64,000 nt of DNA from Pelomonas sp965229315. GTDB lineage: Bacteria > Pseudomonadota > Gammaproteobacteria > Burkholderiales > Burkholderiaceae_C. Both the position numbers and the translations under genes were made by a program. Position 1 is the first letter of the stretch. Each line of letters starts with the position of its first letter. Location: positions 124,001-188,000 of the forward strand of contig NZ_CBDDJA010000002.1 of the NCBI RefSeq assembly GCF_965229315.1. The letters are read 5' to 3'. Below the pieces are notes generated by a model, which was given only the letters and a program-made list of their open reading frames with translations, did no database searches and was not told the DNA's origin. This document shows, one piece after another, positions 9,349-17,098 of the stretch.

Positions 9349-9398
9349 ATGAAGGTGCTCCCCGCGCTCGTCGTCGCCACTGGCCTGCCGGTGCCGAC

Positions 9399-9701
9399 AT
9401 GAAGCCCCACATCAAGAGCGGCATCGAGTACGCGCTGATCACGCTGGTGGTGGCCGGCTTCTGCCTGTGGCAGATCATCGGCCACGCGCAGGACGGCGAC
9501 CCGCCCGCGGGCCTGCTGGTGCTGGCGGGCCTGGGGCTGGTCGTGGCGACGTCCATGCACTGCGTCTTCGTGATGCAGCTCGTGCGCCGCAGCGGGCGGT
9601 CGTTCTGGCCATGGTTCGGCGCGGTGGTCCTGCTGTGGCCCATTGGCACCGCCGTGCTGCTGGCGCTGCTGCTCAGCGAAGCGGACGCGCCGGAAAGCTG
9701 A
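9399..9701 (+). CDS. Small three-helix membrane protein, function unknown
   Basis: 100 residues with three hydrophobic segments at about 11-29, 38-57 and 70-92, separated by short polar turns; Trp and His residues (WQIIGHAQ, MHCVF, SFWPWFG) lie near the membrane faces. It starts 50 bases after mutY on the same strand and may be read from the mutM-mutY transcript. No family is recognised. It has an ordinary high-G+C codon pattern and a hydrophobic profile too regular to be chance, so a real gene is likely. Confidence 0.7.
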   Translation: MKPHIKSGIEYALITLVVAGFCLWQIIGHAQDGDPPAGLLVLAGLGLVVATSMHCVFVMQLVRRSGRSFWPWFGAVVLLWPIGTAVLLALLLSEADAPES

Positions 9702-9783
9702 CTATTCACGCTCTGCGCCTGGCGGCGCATTGCCTGCCCGTGGCGAAACGGGCAAAGTCCCCGCACTACAAGAGGGGACTGCC

Positions 9784-11592
9784 GTGGATGCACTGAAGAA
9801 CCTGCGCGTCGGGGCGCGTCTGGCGCTTGCCTTTGCGGTGCTGCTGGCGCTGATGCTCGCGATGGCCGGCGTCGGCGCACTGCAGGCGCACCAGATCAAC
9901 AGCTACGCCGAGTACTACCCCGAGGACATCCTGCCCTCGCTGCGCGTGGTGCACCAGATCGACGCCAACCTGGCCGAGGCGCGCCGCCTGGAATCCCAGC
10001 ATGTGCTGACCGACGACGACAAGGAGAAGAAGGCCCTCGCGGCCCGCATCGCCAAGGCCCGCGACGGCGTGATGAAGAGCCTCAAGGCCTACGAACCCTT
10101 GGTGTCCGACGACACCGACCGGGCCTTGTTGAAGACGGTGAGAGAGCAGACGCTGGCCTACCTGGCCTACGGGGACAAGTTGCTGAAGGCGTCCGACGAC
10201 AGCGCCTCCGACCCGACGCAGGGCACCGCCGCGCGCGAGATGCTGTTCGGCCCCATGCTGACGGCGTTCAACGCGCTGCGTGACGACACCAGCAAGTGGT
10301 GGGACTACAACGAGAAGCTGGCCGCCAACACGACCCAGTCCGCCGTGGCGGCCTACAGGCGCGTGCTGTGGGTGTTCGCGATCGCGACGCTGGTAGCGCT
10401 GGCCATCGGCATCGTGGCCGCGCTGACGATCACGCGCTCCATCGTCGGCCCGCTCAGGCGCGCGTCCGAATCGGTGCGCGCCGTGGCCGCCGGCGACCTG
10501 ACGCAACGCGTCACCGGCAACTCTCGCGACGAGCTGGGCCAACTGCTGACCATGCTGGACGAGATGACGCAGAACCTTGCGCGCATGGTGTCCGGCGTGC
10601 GCACCGGCTGCGAGCAGATCAACGTGGCGGCCGCCGAGATCGCGCAGGGCAACGGTGACCTGTCCGCCCGCACCGAGAGCCAGGCATCCAACCTGGAAGA
10701 GACGGCGGCCTCCGTCGAGCAGATGGCCGCGCAGATCAAGGCCAATGCCGACAACGCCCACCAGGCCGACCAACTGGCCAACCATGCGTCCGAAGTCGCG
10801 CAGGCCGGCGGTGTGGCGGTCGGCGAGGTGGTCAAGACGATGGACGCCATCTCGGCCTCCAGCCGCAAGATCTCCGACATCATCGGCACCATCGACGGCA
10901 TCGCCTTCCAGACCAACATCCTGGCGTTGAACGCCGCGGTGGAGGCGGCCCGCGCGGGCGAACAGGGCCGCGGCTTCGCGGTCGTGGCCGGCGAGGTGCG
11001 CAGCCTCGCGCAGCGCAGCGCCGAAGCGGCCAAGGAGATCAAGGCGCTCATCGGCGACAGCGTCACCAAGGTCGAGAGCGGCAGCACGCAGGTGCTGGCC
11101 GCGCGCGAGACCATCGCCCAGATGGTGACCGAGGTGCGCAAGGTGACGGACCTGGTTGGCGAGATCACCGTGTCCAGCCGCGAGCAGTCCGAGGGCGTCA
11201 CGCAGATCAACGCGGCCGTCAGCCAGCTCGACCAGGCGACGCAGCAGAACGCCGCGCTGGTGGAGCAGACCGCCGCCGCCGCGGAGAGCATGCGCCAGCA
11301 GGCCGACAAGCTCAACGAGGCCGTCGCGGCCTTCCGGGTGGACTCGGGCGCGGCGGCACGCCCCTTGGCCAAGCCGGTGCCCCGGCCTGCCGCCACGGCG
11401 CCCAGACCGGCCTCGCCGAAGTCTGTACCGAAGACGCCCGCGACGCCGGCTGCCAAGCCCGCCGCCAGGCCTGTCGCCCGCTCTGTGGCCAAGGCAGCGC
11501 CCGCGCCCGTGGTCAAGCCCGCCGCGGCGCCCAGGCCCGTGGCTGCCGCAGCGGGCAGCAGCGCGGCGGAGGGCGACTGGGAAACCTTCTGA
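9784..11592 (+). CDS. Methyl-accepting chemotaxis protein with CheR-docking tail
   Basis: 602 residues. Layout: first membrane helix (about 13-33), periplasmic four-helix ligand domain (about 34-195), second membrane helix, HAMP (RSIVGPLRRA onward), and a cytoplasmic signalling coiled coil with the hairpin tip IIGTIDGIAFQTNILALNA. A long Ala/Pro/Lys-rich flexible linker follows and ends in DWETF, matching the NWETF-type pentapeptide that docks CheR and CheB. The GTG start at 9784 is the only in-frame start that puts the first helix at the N-terminus; AGGGGA lies upstream. The ligand is unknown. Confidence 0.95.
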   Translation: MDALKNLRVGARLALAFAVLLALMLAMAGVGALQAHQINSYAEYYPEDILPSLRVVHQIDANLAEARRLESQHVLTDDDKEKKALAARIAKARDGVMKSLKAYEPLVSDDTDRALLKTVREQTLAYLAYGDKLLKASDDSASDPTQGTAAREMLFGPMLTAFNALRDDTSKWWDYNEKLAANTTQSAVAAYRRVLWVFAIATLVALAIGIVAALTITRSIVGPLRRASESVRAVAAGDLTQRVTGNSRDELGQLLTMLDEMTQNLARMVSGVRTGCEQINVAAAEIAQGNGDLSARTESQASNLEETAASVEQMAAQIKANADNAHQADQLANHASEVAQAGGVAVGEVVKTMDAISASSRKISDIIGTIDGIAFQTNILALNAAVEAARAGEQGRGFAVVAGEVRSLAQRSAEAAKEIKALIGDSVTKVESGSTQVLAARETIAQMVTEVRKVTDLVGEITVSSREQSEGVTQINAAVSQLDQATQQNAALVEQTAAAAESMRQQADKLNEAVAAFRVDSGAAARPLAKPVPRPAATAPRPASPKSVPKTPATPAAKPAARPVARSVAKAAPAPVVKPAAAPRPVAAAAGSSAAEGDWETF

Positions 11593-11625
11593 CGGCAAGC
11601 CGCCCTGGCAGGCCGGGCGCAGGCG

Positions 11626-12777
11626 TCAGTCGGCGGCCTCGGTCACGGCCTGCAGGATGGACCAGGCCGCCTCGACCCGCGCCGGAATCGGGTAGTTGCG
11701 ATTCGCCAGCATGACCAGGCCCACCCGTTGCGAGGGCACGAACGCCAGATAGGCGCCGAAGCCGCCGGTCGAGCCCGTCTTGTTGAAGAGGCGAGGTCCG
11801 TGCGCCGTCGCGCCGGGCAGCCGTTGCGCGGGCTGGGCCTGCATGACCATTTCCTCCGCATTGCCGCCCAGCAGCCATTCGCGAGACACGGGGTAGGGGT
11901 ACTGCTCCCATCCCAGGCCTTGGACGAGCAACCCTGACCTGAAATGCCCGGCCTGCGTGGCCTCCACGGCGCGGCGCATCGCTGGCGCCAGCGAGCCCGG
12001 CGCCAAGTTGGCCTGCACGAAGCGCAGCAGGTCAGAGGCGGTCGTCCGCACGCCGTAGGTCGGCTCGGCGAGCGGCCCCGGCTGCATGCGCACCTGCCGG
12101 CCGTCCCGATGGCCCCAGGCGTAGTCCTGCATCGCCGCCTCGGGCATGCGGACGTGGCTGTGGGCCATGCTGAACGCAGGAAACAGCTGGGTCTGCATCG
12201 CCTGCGCGAAGTCCTGGCCGAGGGCTTTGGCCGTGACGAGCCCCAGCAGGCCCAGGCTCGGGTTGGAATAGCTGCGCACGGCACCCGGCGCGGCCGTCGG
12301 CCGCCAGTGGCGAAAGTAGGCGAGCGTCGCCGTGTCGCCTGCCACCGTGTCCGGGAACTGCAGCGGCAGGCCGCCGGCGGTGTAGGTGGCCAGGTGCAGC
12401 ACCGTGGCCTTGTCGATGGCGGTGCCCTTCAGCTCAGGCAGGTAGCGGCTGGGGTGGTCGCTCATGGACAGCTTGCCGGTGCTCGCCGCGTAGGCGGCCA
12501 GCGTGGCGGTCAAGGTCTTGGTCACGGAGCCCACTTCGAACAGCGTGGTGTCCGTGACGGGCGCCCGGCCTTGCACTGCGGTGACGCCGAAGTTGAAGAC
12601 GTAGGCCCGGCCGTCCACGGTCAAGGCCACGGCCATGCCGGGAATGTCGTGGCGCGACATCAAGGGACGGATCGCGTCATCGACGGCGGCGCGGATGCGG
12701 GCTTCATCCACGGCATGCGCCGCGGTGGCGCCAAGGCAGGCGCAGATGACGAGGCCGGCGCGGGTCAAGCGGTGCAT
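11626..12777 (-). CDS. Class C (AmpC-type) beta-lactamase
   Basis: 383 residues with a signal peptide (cleavage near AHA, residue 22). All class C active-site motifs are present: SVTK at 84-87 (Ser nucleophile), YSN at 170-172, and KTG at 333-335. It is a periplasmic serine hydrolase that should cleave cephalosporin-type drugs, though related esterases and D-peptidases share the fold. The ATG at 12777 follows an AAAGGG ribosome site. It is the last gene of a same-strand set with an FAD oxidase 31 bases upstream and a BlaI/BlaR1-like pair before that; no ampR is next to it. Being under BlaI-type rather than AmpR-type control would be unusual. Confidence 0.92.
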   Translation of the reverse strand: MHRLTRAGLVICACLGATAAHAVDEARIRAAVDDAIRPLMSRHDIPGMAVALTVDGRAYVFNFGVTAVQGRAPVTDTTLFEVGSVTKTLTATLAAYAASTGKLSMSDHPSRYLPELKGTAIDKATVLHLATYTAGGLPLQFPDTVAGDTATLAYFRHWRPTAAPGAVRSYSNPSLGLLGLVTAKALGQDFAQAMQTQLFPAFSMAHSHVRMPEAAMQDYAWGHRDGRQVRMQPGPLAEPTYGVRTTASDLLRFVQANLAPGSLAPAMRRAVEATQAGHFRSGLLVQGLGWEQYPYPVSREWLLGGNAEEMVMQAQPAQRLPGATAHGPRLFNKTGSTGGFGAYLAFVPSQRVGLVMLANRNYPIPARVEAAWSILQAVTEAAD

Positions 12778-12808
12778 GTGGGGCCCTTTGTCATCTTTGT
12801 CCCTTTTC

Positions 12809-13948
12809 TCAGAACAGTGCGGCCAGCCGCTGCACGGCGGCCTCGGACAGCGCGCGGTCCGGTGTGAGGTCGGTGCTGCCGAAATCGTGCTCGCCCATGG
12901 CCTGCACCAGCAGTCCGTCGCGGCGCGGCACGACGACCACGTTCTGCCCACGGTAGATCAGCGCGTAGTCCACCTCGGGCTGCGGGATCAGCCGCGCCGT
13001 CTGGCCGCGCACGGGAGTCAAGGTCTTGTCGGCCAGCAGTGTGCGGGCGCCATCGCCGGTGCAGTTGACGATCAGCTTCTCGGGCAGCCTTGCGAACTCG
13101 CGGGGCGCGCGGAACTCGCGCTGCACCAGCTCGCCACCGTCGCGGGCGAAATCCTCCAGCAGCAGGCGCTGGTAGGCCGGGATGTTGAAGACGAGCTGCG
13201 TGAAACGGCGGGCGTGGGCGACGCGAAACGGGTGCTCCCCCGGCGCCAGCGCCTTGCCGCGTGGACGCAGGTCGGCGATGCGGTCGCCGATGTCGGGGTA
13301 GTCGGGCTCGTCGTCGTGGCCATGCAGCGGCGTGTCGAAGCCGTCGTCCGACACGACATAGCCGTCATGCCATTCGACCGGCCCCGAGGGCAGGCCCAGG
13401 TAGCTCTGGTGCACCTTGAACGAGGCGCGCGCCATGGCCTCCCAGCCGGCGGTCCAGACCCCGTCCGCATGCGCGCTGGCGACGATGCGCGACTCCGGCG
13501 TCCACAACCCCGTGGCGGCGCAGGAGTGCACGCGCGGCGGGCGGTCCTTGGCGTACAGGCGCACCTTGTAGCCGGCCTGCTGCGCCGTGCGCGCCGTCGT
13601 CAGGCCGATGGCGCCGCAGCCGATGACGGCGATGCGCTCGCCGGGCCTGGCGCCGCCGGCCTGCACCAGCGCGAGCGTCCGCTGCGCCGAGCCCCAGGAC
13701 AGCGACCAGCCGCTGCCGCCGTGGCCGTAGTGGTGCACCACCGTTTTGCCGGCGATGCGCTCGGCCTCGATGCGCGGCCCCAGCGCGCGGAAAGGGCGTA
13801 TGCCCACGACGATGTCGATCAGGCGGTCCGCACTCGCGCGTATCGCGGCTGGCGCGTGTGGCGCGACGAAGTCGAGGGCGTGGACGGGTGATTGGACGGG
13901 CAGCGCGAGCGTGGCGCTGCCCGCCATCAGCAGATGGCGTCGTTGCAT
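12809..13948 (-). CDS. Tat-exported FAD-dependent D-amino-acid-oxidase-like protein
   Basis: 379 residues. The N-terminus has a twin arginine before a hydrophobic stretch (QRRHLLMAG) and an Ala-type cleavage site near residue 25, so it probably folds with FAD and leaves by Tat. The FAD-binding GxGxxG motif is seen in VIGCGAIGLTTA, and the DAO-family motif HHYGHGGSGWSLSWG lies about 25 residues before it. DAO-fold enzymes oxidise D-amino acids to keto acids with release of ammonia and peroxide. It starts 13 bases after the M56/D,D-peptidase fusion and ends 31 before the beta-lactamase. D-alanine as substrate is inferred from this context only. Confidence 0.82.
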   Translation of the reverse strand: MQRRHLLMAGSATLALPVQSPVHALDFVAPHAPAAIRASADRLIDIVVGIRPFRALGPRIEAERIAGKTVVHHYGHGGSGWSLSWGSAQRTLALVQAGGARPGERIAVIGCGAIGLTTARTAQQAGYKVRLYAKDRPPRVHSCAATGLWTPESRIVASAHADGVWTAGWEAMARASFKVHQSYLGLPSGPVEWHDGYVVSDDGFDTPLHGHDDEPDYPDIGDRIADLRPRGKALAPGEHPFRVAHARRFTQLVFNIPAYQRLLLEDFARDGGELVQREFRAPREFARLPEKLIVNCTGDGARTLLADKTLTPVRGQTARLIPQPEVDYALIYRGQNVVVVPRRDGLLVQAMGEHDFGSTDLTPDRALSEAAVQRLAALF

Positions 13949-13961
13949 GGAACTCTCCGGG

Positions 13962-15737
13962 TCAGGCCGGGTGGCGGGACAGCAGGGACTTGCGGATCAG
14001 CGCCGCATCGCGAAGCCGGTTGGCGGAGCCGTCGGCATCCAGCAGCACGACGGTGACAGGGCGCTTGCCGTTCATCATGCGCATCGCCAGGCAGCGGCCC
14101 GCTTCCTCGGTGTAGCCGGTCTTGGAGACGCGGATGTCCCAGCCCTTGGCACCCACCAGCCGGTTGGTGTTGTGCAGCTCGCGCGTGCGGCCGTCCACCG
14201 GCACCTTGGCCTTCTTGACGCTGGTGATGCGCTCGATCTCGCCGTAGCGCGCGGCGGCTGCGGTGATGGTGGCCATCTCGCTGGCGGTGGACGTGTTGGC
14301 CGGCGACAGCCCCGTGGGGTCGGTGATGGACGTGCGGCGCAGGCCCAGCGTGCGGATCTTGGCCTGCATGGCCTTGGCGAAGCCCGCCTCGCCGCCCGGG
14401 TAGGTGCGGGCCAGCGCGAAGGCGGCGCGGTTCTCGGACTCCATCAGCGCCATCTCCAGCGCGGCCTGGCGCGTCATCTGCGTGCCCACGCGCACCCGCG
14501 AGCGGCTGTGCTTGAGCGTGTCCACGTCGTCACTGGAGATGCGCAGCTTTTCCTTGGGGTCGAGCTTGGCGTCCAGCACCACCATGGCGGTCAGCAGCTT
14601 GGTCAGCGACGCGATGGGCACCACGGTGTCGGCGTCGCGCGCCATCAGCACGCGGCCCGTGATGTCGTCCACGACCAGCACATGCTTGGCGTTCACGGGC
14701 AGGCGCAGCACCTGGGCGGCCGCGCTGTCGGGCGTGATGCCGGGCTGGGCGGCCGGCGCCGCCGTCACGGCGGTCACAGTTGGTGGAGGCGCCTCAGGCG
14801 CATTGCGCGCCTTGGCCTGCACGACGAAGCTGGTCGCGGCGATCAGCAGCGCCGGCAGGGCCAGCTTCCAGCCCGTGGCCTGCGGGCGTGGTGCGAGCAG
14901 GCGCTCGATGCGCACAAGCAGGTCGCCGCCGCGGGCTGCTGGTGCCAGCCTGGGCGACGTGCCGTCCTGGTCCAGCTCGGCCAACGCGTGCAGCGCGACG
15001 GCCATGCGGCGCCCGCCGCCGTCCTTGTCGCCCAGCAGTACCGCCGAGATCTCGTCGGCCACCAGCTCGCGCTCGGCGCGCAGGCGCGCCGACAGCCACC
15101 AGACGACCGGGTGGAAGAACAACAGCGCCTCCACCGCGCTCTGCAGCAGGTTGGCGAGGTAGTCCCAGCGGCGCACGTGCGCCAGCTCGTGGGCCAGCAG
15201 TGCCTCCAGCAGGTCCACCGGTAGCCGGGTCAGCAGCGCGGCGGGCAGCAGCACGCAGGGCTTGAGCATGCCCAGCGCGATGGGCCCGGCCAGCTCGGGC
15301 AGCAGGCGCAGGCTGACCGGGCGGCGCAGGCCCAGCCGGCGCGCCAGCGCGTCCAGCCGCGCCTGCCATTCGGCCGGTGCCGGCGTGCTGCGGCTGCGGG
15401 CTCGGCCCACCCAGACGAGCCCGAGCGCCAGGCGCGCCAGCATCAGCGCCGTGCCCAGCGCCCATGCGGTGACGAGCGCCGGCATCTGCTCGGCCAGCGG
15501 CTGCAGCTCGACGATCAGCTCGCCGCCGTCGCCGGGGCTGGCCATGTCCAGGCAATGCCACAGCGGCAGGCCCAGGCACAGCGCGAGGCCCAGCGCGCAG
15601 ACGGCGTAGCGCCAGCGGGCGGGCGCGCCGCGCAGCACGGCCAGCAGCAGCGCCGCCACGGCACCGACCGCCGCGCCTTGCCAGACGAAATTCAACAGGG
15701 CCCAGCCCCAGGCGTTCATCGCGATGTCCAGGCTCAT
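13962..15737 (-). CDS. BlaR1-type M56 metallopeptidase fused to an S11 D,D-peptidase (PBP7-like) domain
   Basis: 591 residues. The N-terminal half is a BlaR1/MecR1-like membrane metallopeptidase: helices at about 12-36, 43-60 and 86-111, the zinc motif HELAH at 183-187, a downstream ERELVAD acidic ligand region, and a fourth helix at about 289-308. After an Ala/Pro linker, the C-terminal domain (about 345-585) is a complete S11 D-alanyl-D-alanine carboxy/endopeptidase with SLTK (377-380), SEN (434-436) and KTG (539-541). Classical BlaR1 ends instead in a class D-like penicillin sensor. The start overlaps the blaI-like stop as ATGA. Inference: beta-lactams or wall peptides acylate the outer domain, and the M56 domain then inactivates the repressor. 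Confidence 0.9.
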   Translation of the reverse strand: MSLDIAMNAWGWALLNFVWQGAAVGAVAALLLAVLRGAPARWRYAVCALGLALCLGLPLWHCLDMASPGDGGELIVELQPLAEQMPALVTAWALGTALMLARLALGLVWVGRARSRSTPAPAEWQARLDALARRLGLRRPVSLRLLPELAGPIALGMLKPCVLLPAALLTRLPVDLLEALLAHELAHVRRWDYLANLLQSAVEALLFFHPVVWWLSARLRAERELVADEISAVLLGDKDGGGRRMAVALHALAELDQDGTSPRLAPAARGGDLLVRIERLLAPRPQATGWKLALPALLIAATSFVVQAKARNAPEAPPPTVTAVTAAPAAQPGITPDSAAAQVLRLPVNAKHVLVVDDITGRVLMARDADTVVPIASLTKLLTAMVVLDAKLDPKEKLRISSDDVDTLKHSRSRVRVGTQMTRQAALEMALMESENRAAFALARTYPGGEAGFAKAMQAKIRTLGLRRTSITDPTGLSPANTSTASEMATITAAAARYGEIERITSVKKAKVPVDGRTRELHNTNRLVGAKGWDIRVSKTGYTEEAGRCLAMRMMNGKRPVTVVLLDADGSANRLRDAALIRKSLLSRHPA

Positions 15738-16135
15738 GCCGTGCCGTCTCCGGTGTTCCTGGCCAGCAATTGGCGAATTTCCGCGCGTTCCTTGGCGCTG
15801 ACGTGGCTCTTCAGCGCCGCCAGCACCAGCGCCTTGCCGGAGCCGGCAAACGCCTTGGCGATGAAGTCCTTCATCAGCGACTGCTGCAGCTTGTCCTGCG
15901 CGTGCACCGGCGCATACAACTGCGGGCGCTGGCTCTCGTCGCGGCTCAGCAGGCCCTTGCCGTGCATCACCTGCAGCTGGCGCAGCACGGTGGCGTAGGT
16001 GGCGTCGGGGCGGTCGGGCAGCAGGGCCTCGTGCACGGTCTTGGCGTCGGCGGGGCCCAGGCGCCACAGCACCTGCAGCAGGTCCAGCTCGGCGGCCGTG
16101 GGCCGCGAGGTGGGGGCAGGGGTCTTGGTGCTCAT
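15734..16135 (-). CDS. BlaI/MecI/CopY-family transcriptional repressor
   Basis: 133 residues with an N-terminal winged helix (PTAAELDLLQVLWRLG ... TYATVLRQLQVMHGKGLL) and a C-terminal dimerisation part, the normal layout and length. BlaI-type repressors bind palindromes over their own promoter and are cleaved through the partner M56 sensor; the sensor gene follows with an ATGA overlap. The ATG at 16135 is preferred; in-frame starts at 16147 (ATG) and 16165 (TTG) would lie in the operator/promoter. The cleavage site cannot be read with confidence. Confidence 0.9.
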   Translation of the reverse strand: MSTKTPAPTSRPTAAELDLLQVLWRLGPADAKTVHEALLPDRPDATYATVLRQLQVMHGKGLLSRDESQRPQLYAPVHAQDKLQQSLMKDFIAKAFAGSGKALVLAALKSHVSAKERAEIRQLLARNTGDGTA

Positions 16136-16176
16136 GCTTTTCAGCATAAGCGTTCTAGAACTCAATGTCTAGAACA
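16136..16176 (-). promoter_or_regulatory. Promoter with two TCTAGA-centred operator palindromes for the blaI-like gene set
   Basis: A perfect palindrome GTTCTAGAAC (16152-16161) and a second copy TGTCTAGAACA (16166-16176) have centres 14 bp apart. On the minus strand TAGACA (16171-16166), a 17-bp spacer and TATGCT (16148-16143) fit a sigma-70 promoter at 5/6 and 4/6. The operators cover the -35 box and spacer, as expected for autorepression. The predicted transcript start falls at or next to the ATG at 16135, which would give a leaderless or nearly leaderless mRNA. Confidence 0.65.
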
Positions 16177-16186
16177 ATGATTCTGA

Positions 16187-17098
16187 TCAGCGTGCATCCA
16201 ACTCGCGGTGGCGCTTCAGCACGTGGCCATGGTGGCTGAACTGCCGGGCCAGCATCTCGACGAGGTAGACCGAGCGGTGCTGGCCGCCCGTGCAGCCGAT
16301 GGCGACCGTCAGGTAGCTGCGCTGGTCGGCCGCGAAGTTGGGCAGCCAGCGCGACAGGAAGCCGGCGATCTGGCCCATCATCAGCCCGACCTCGGGCTGC
16401 GCCGCGAGGTAGGCGGCCACCGGCGCGTCGCGCCCGGTCAGCGGCCGCAGCTCGCGGTCGTAGTAGGGGTTGGGCAGCACGCGCACGTCGAAGACGAAGT
16501 CCGCATCGCTGGGCACGCCGTGCTTGAACGCGAAGCTCTCGAACACCAGCGTCAGCTTGGTGCCGGCGTTGGGGCCCACCAGCCCCGACAGCCAGGCGCG
16601 CAGCTGCGCGGGGCGCAACTGGCTGGTGTCGATGACGGTGGACTCGGCCTTCAGCCCGCCCAGCAGCTCGCGCTCCAGCTTGATGGCGTCCAGCAGCAGG
16701 CGGTGGCTGTCCTCGGCGGTGCCGTCCAGCGAACCGAAACTGGTGTCGCGGTCTTCGCGCAGCGGGTGCGGACGGCGCGTCTCGGAGAAGCGCCGCATCA
16801 GCGCGTCGTCGTTGGCGTCCAGGAAGAACGACCGCACGGCCACGCCCTTGGCGCGCAGCTCCTTGAGCAGCGGCAGCAGCAAGGGCAGCGAGCCGGCCGA
16901 GCGCACGTCCACCGCGATGGCCACGCGCCGCTCGCCGCGCTGCTGCTCCAGCGTCAGGAAGTCCAGCAGCAGCTCGGCGGGCAGGTTGTCGACACAGAAG
17001 TAGCCGGCGTCCTCCAGCGCATGCATGGCCACCGACTTGCCGCCGCCGGACATGCCGGTCAGCAGCACCACGTCACCCTGCAGTTCGGCGGTCGTCAT
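16187..17098 (-). CDS. rapZ: RNase adapter protein RapZ
   Basis: 303 residues. An ATP/GTP-binding protein which in enterobacteria directs RNase E to the small RNA GlmZ and so controls glucosamine-6-phosphate synthase. The Walker A loop GMSGGGKS near residue 15, DNLPAELL, and the C-terminal IGCTGGQHRSV motif are all intact. It overlaps recN by ATGA, at the end of a nadK-recN-rapZ transcript. Whether a GlmZ-like RNA exists here is not visible; in betaproteobacteria rapZ is more often near ptsN/hprK. Confidence 0.95.
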   Translation of the reverse strand: MTTAELQGDVVLLTGMSGGGKSVAMHALEDAGYFCVDNLPAELLLDFLTLEQQRGERRVAIAVDVRSAGSLPLLLPLLKELRAKGVAVRSFFLDANDDALMRRFSETRRPHPLREDRDTSFGSLDGTAEDSHRLLLDAIKLERELLGGLKAESTVIDTSQLRPAQLRAWLSGLVGPNAGTKLTLVFESFAFKHGVPSDADFVFDVRVLPNPYYDRELRPLTGRDAPVAAYLAAQPEVGLMMGQIAGFLSRWLPNFAADQRSYLTVAIGCTGGQHRSVYLVEMLARQFSHHGHVLKRHRELDAR

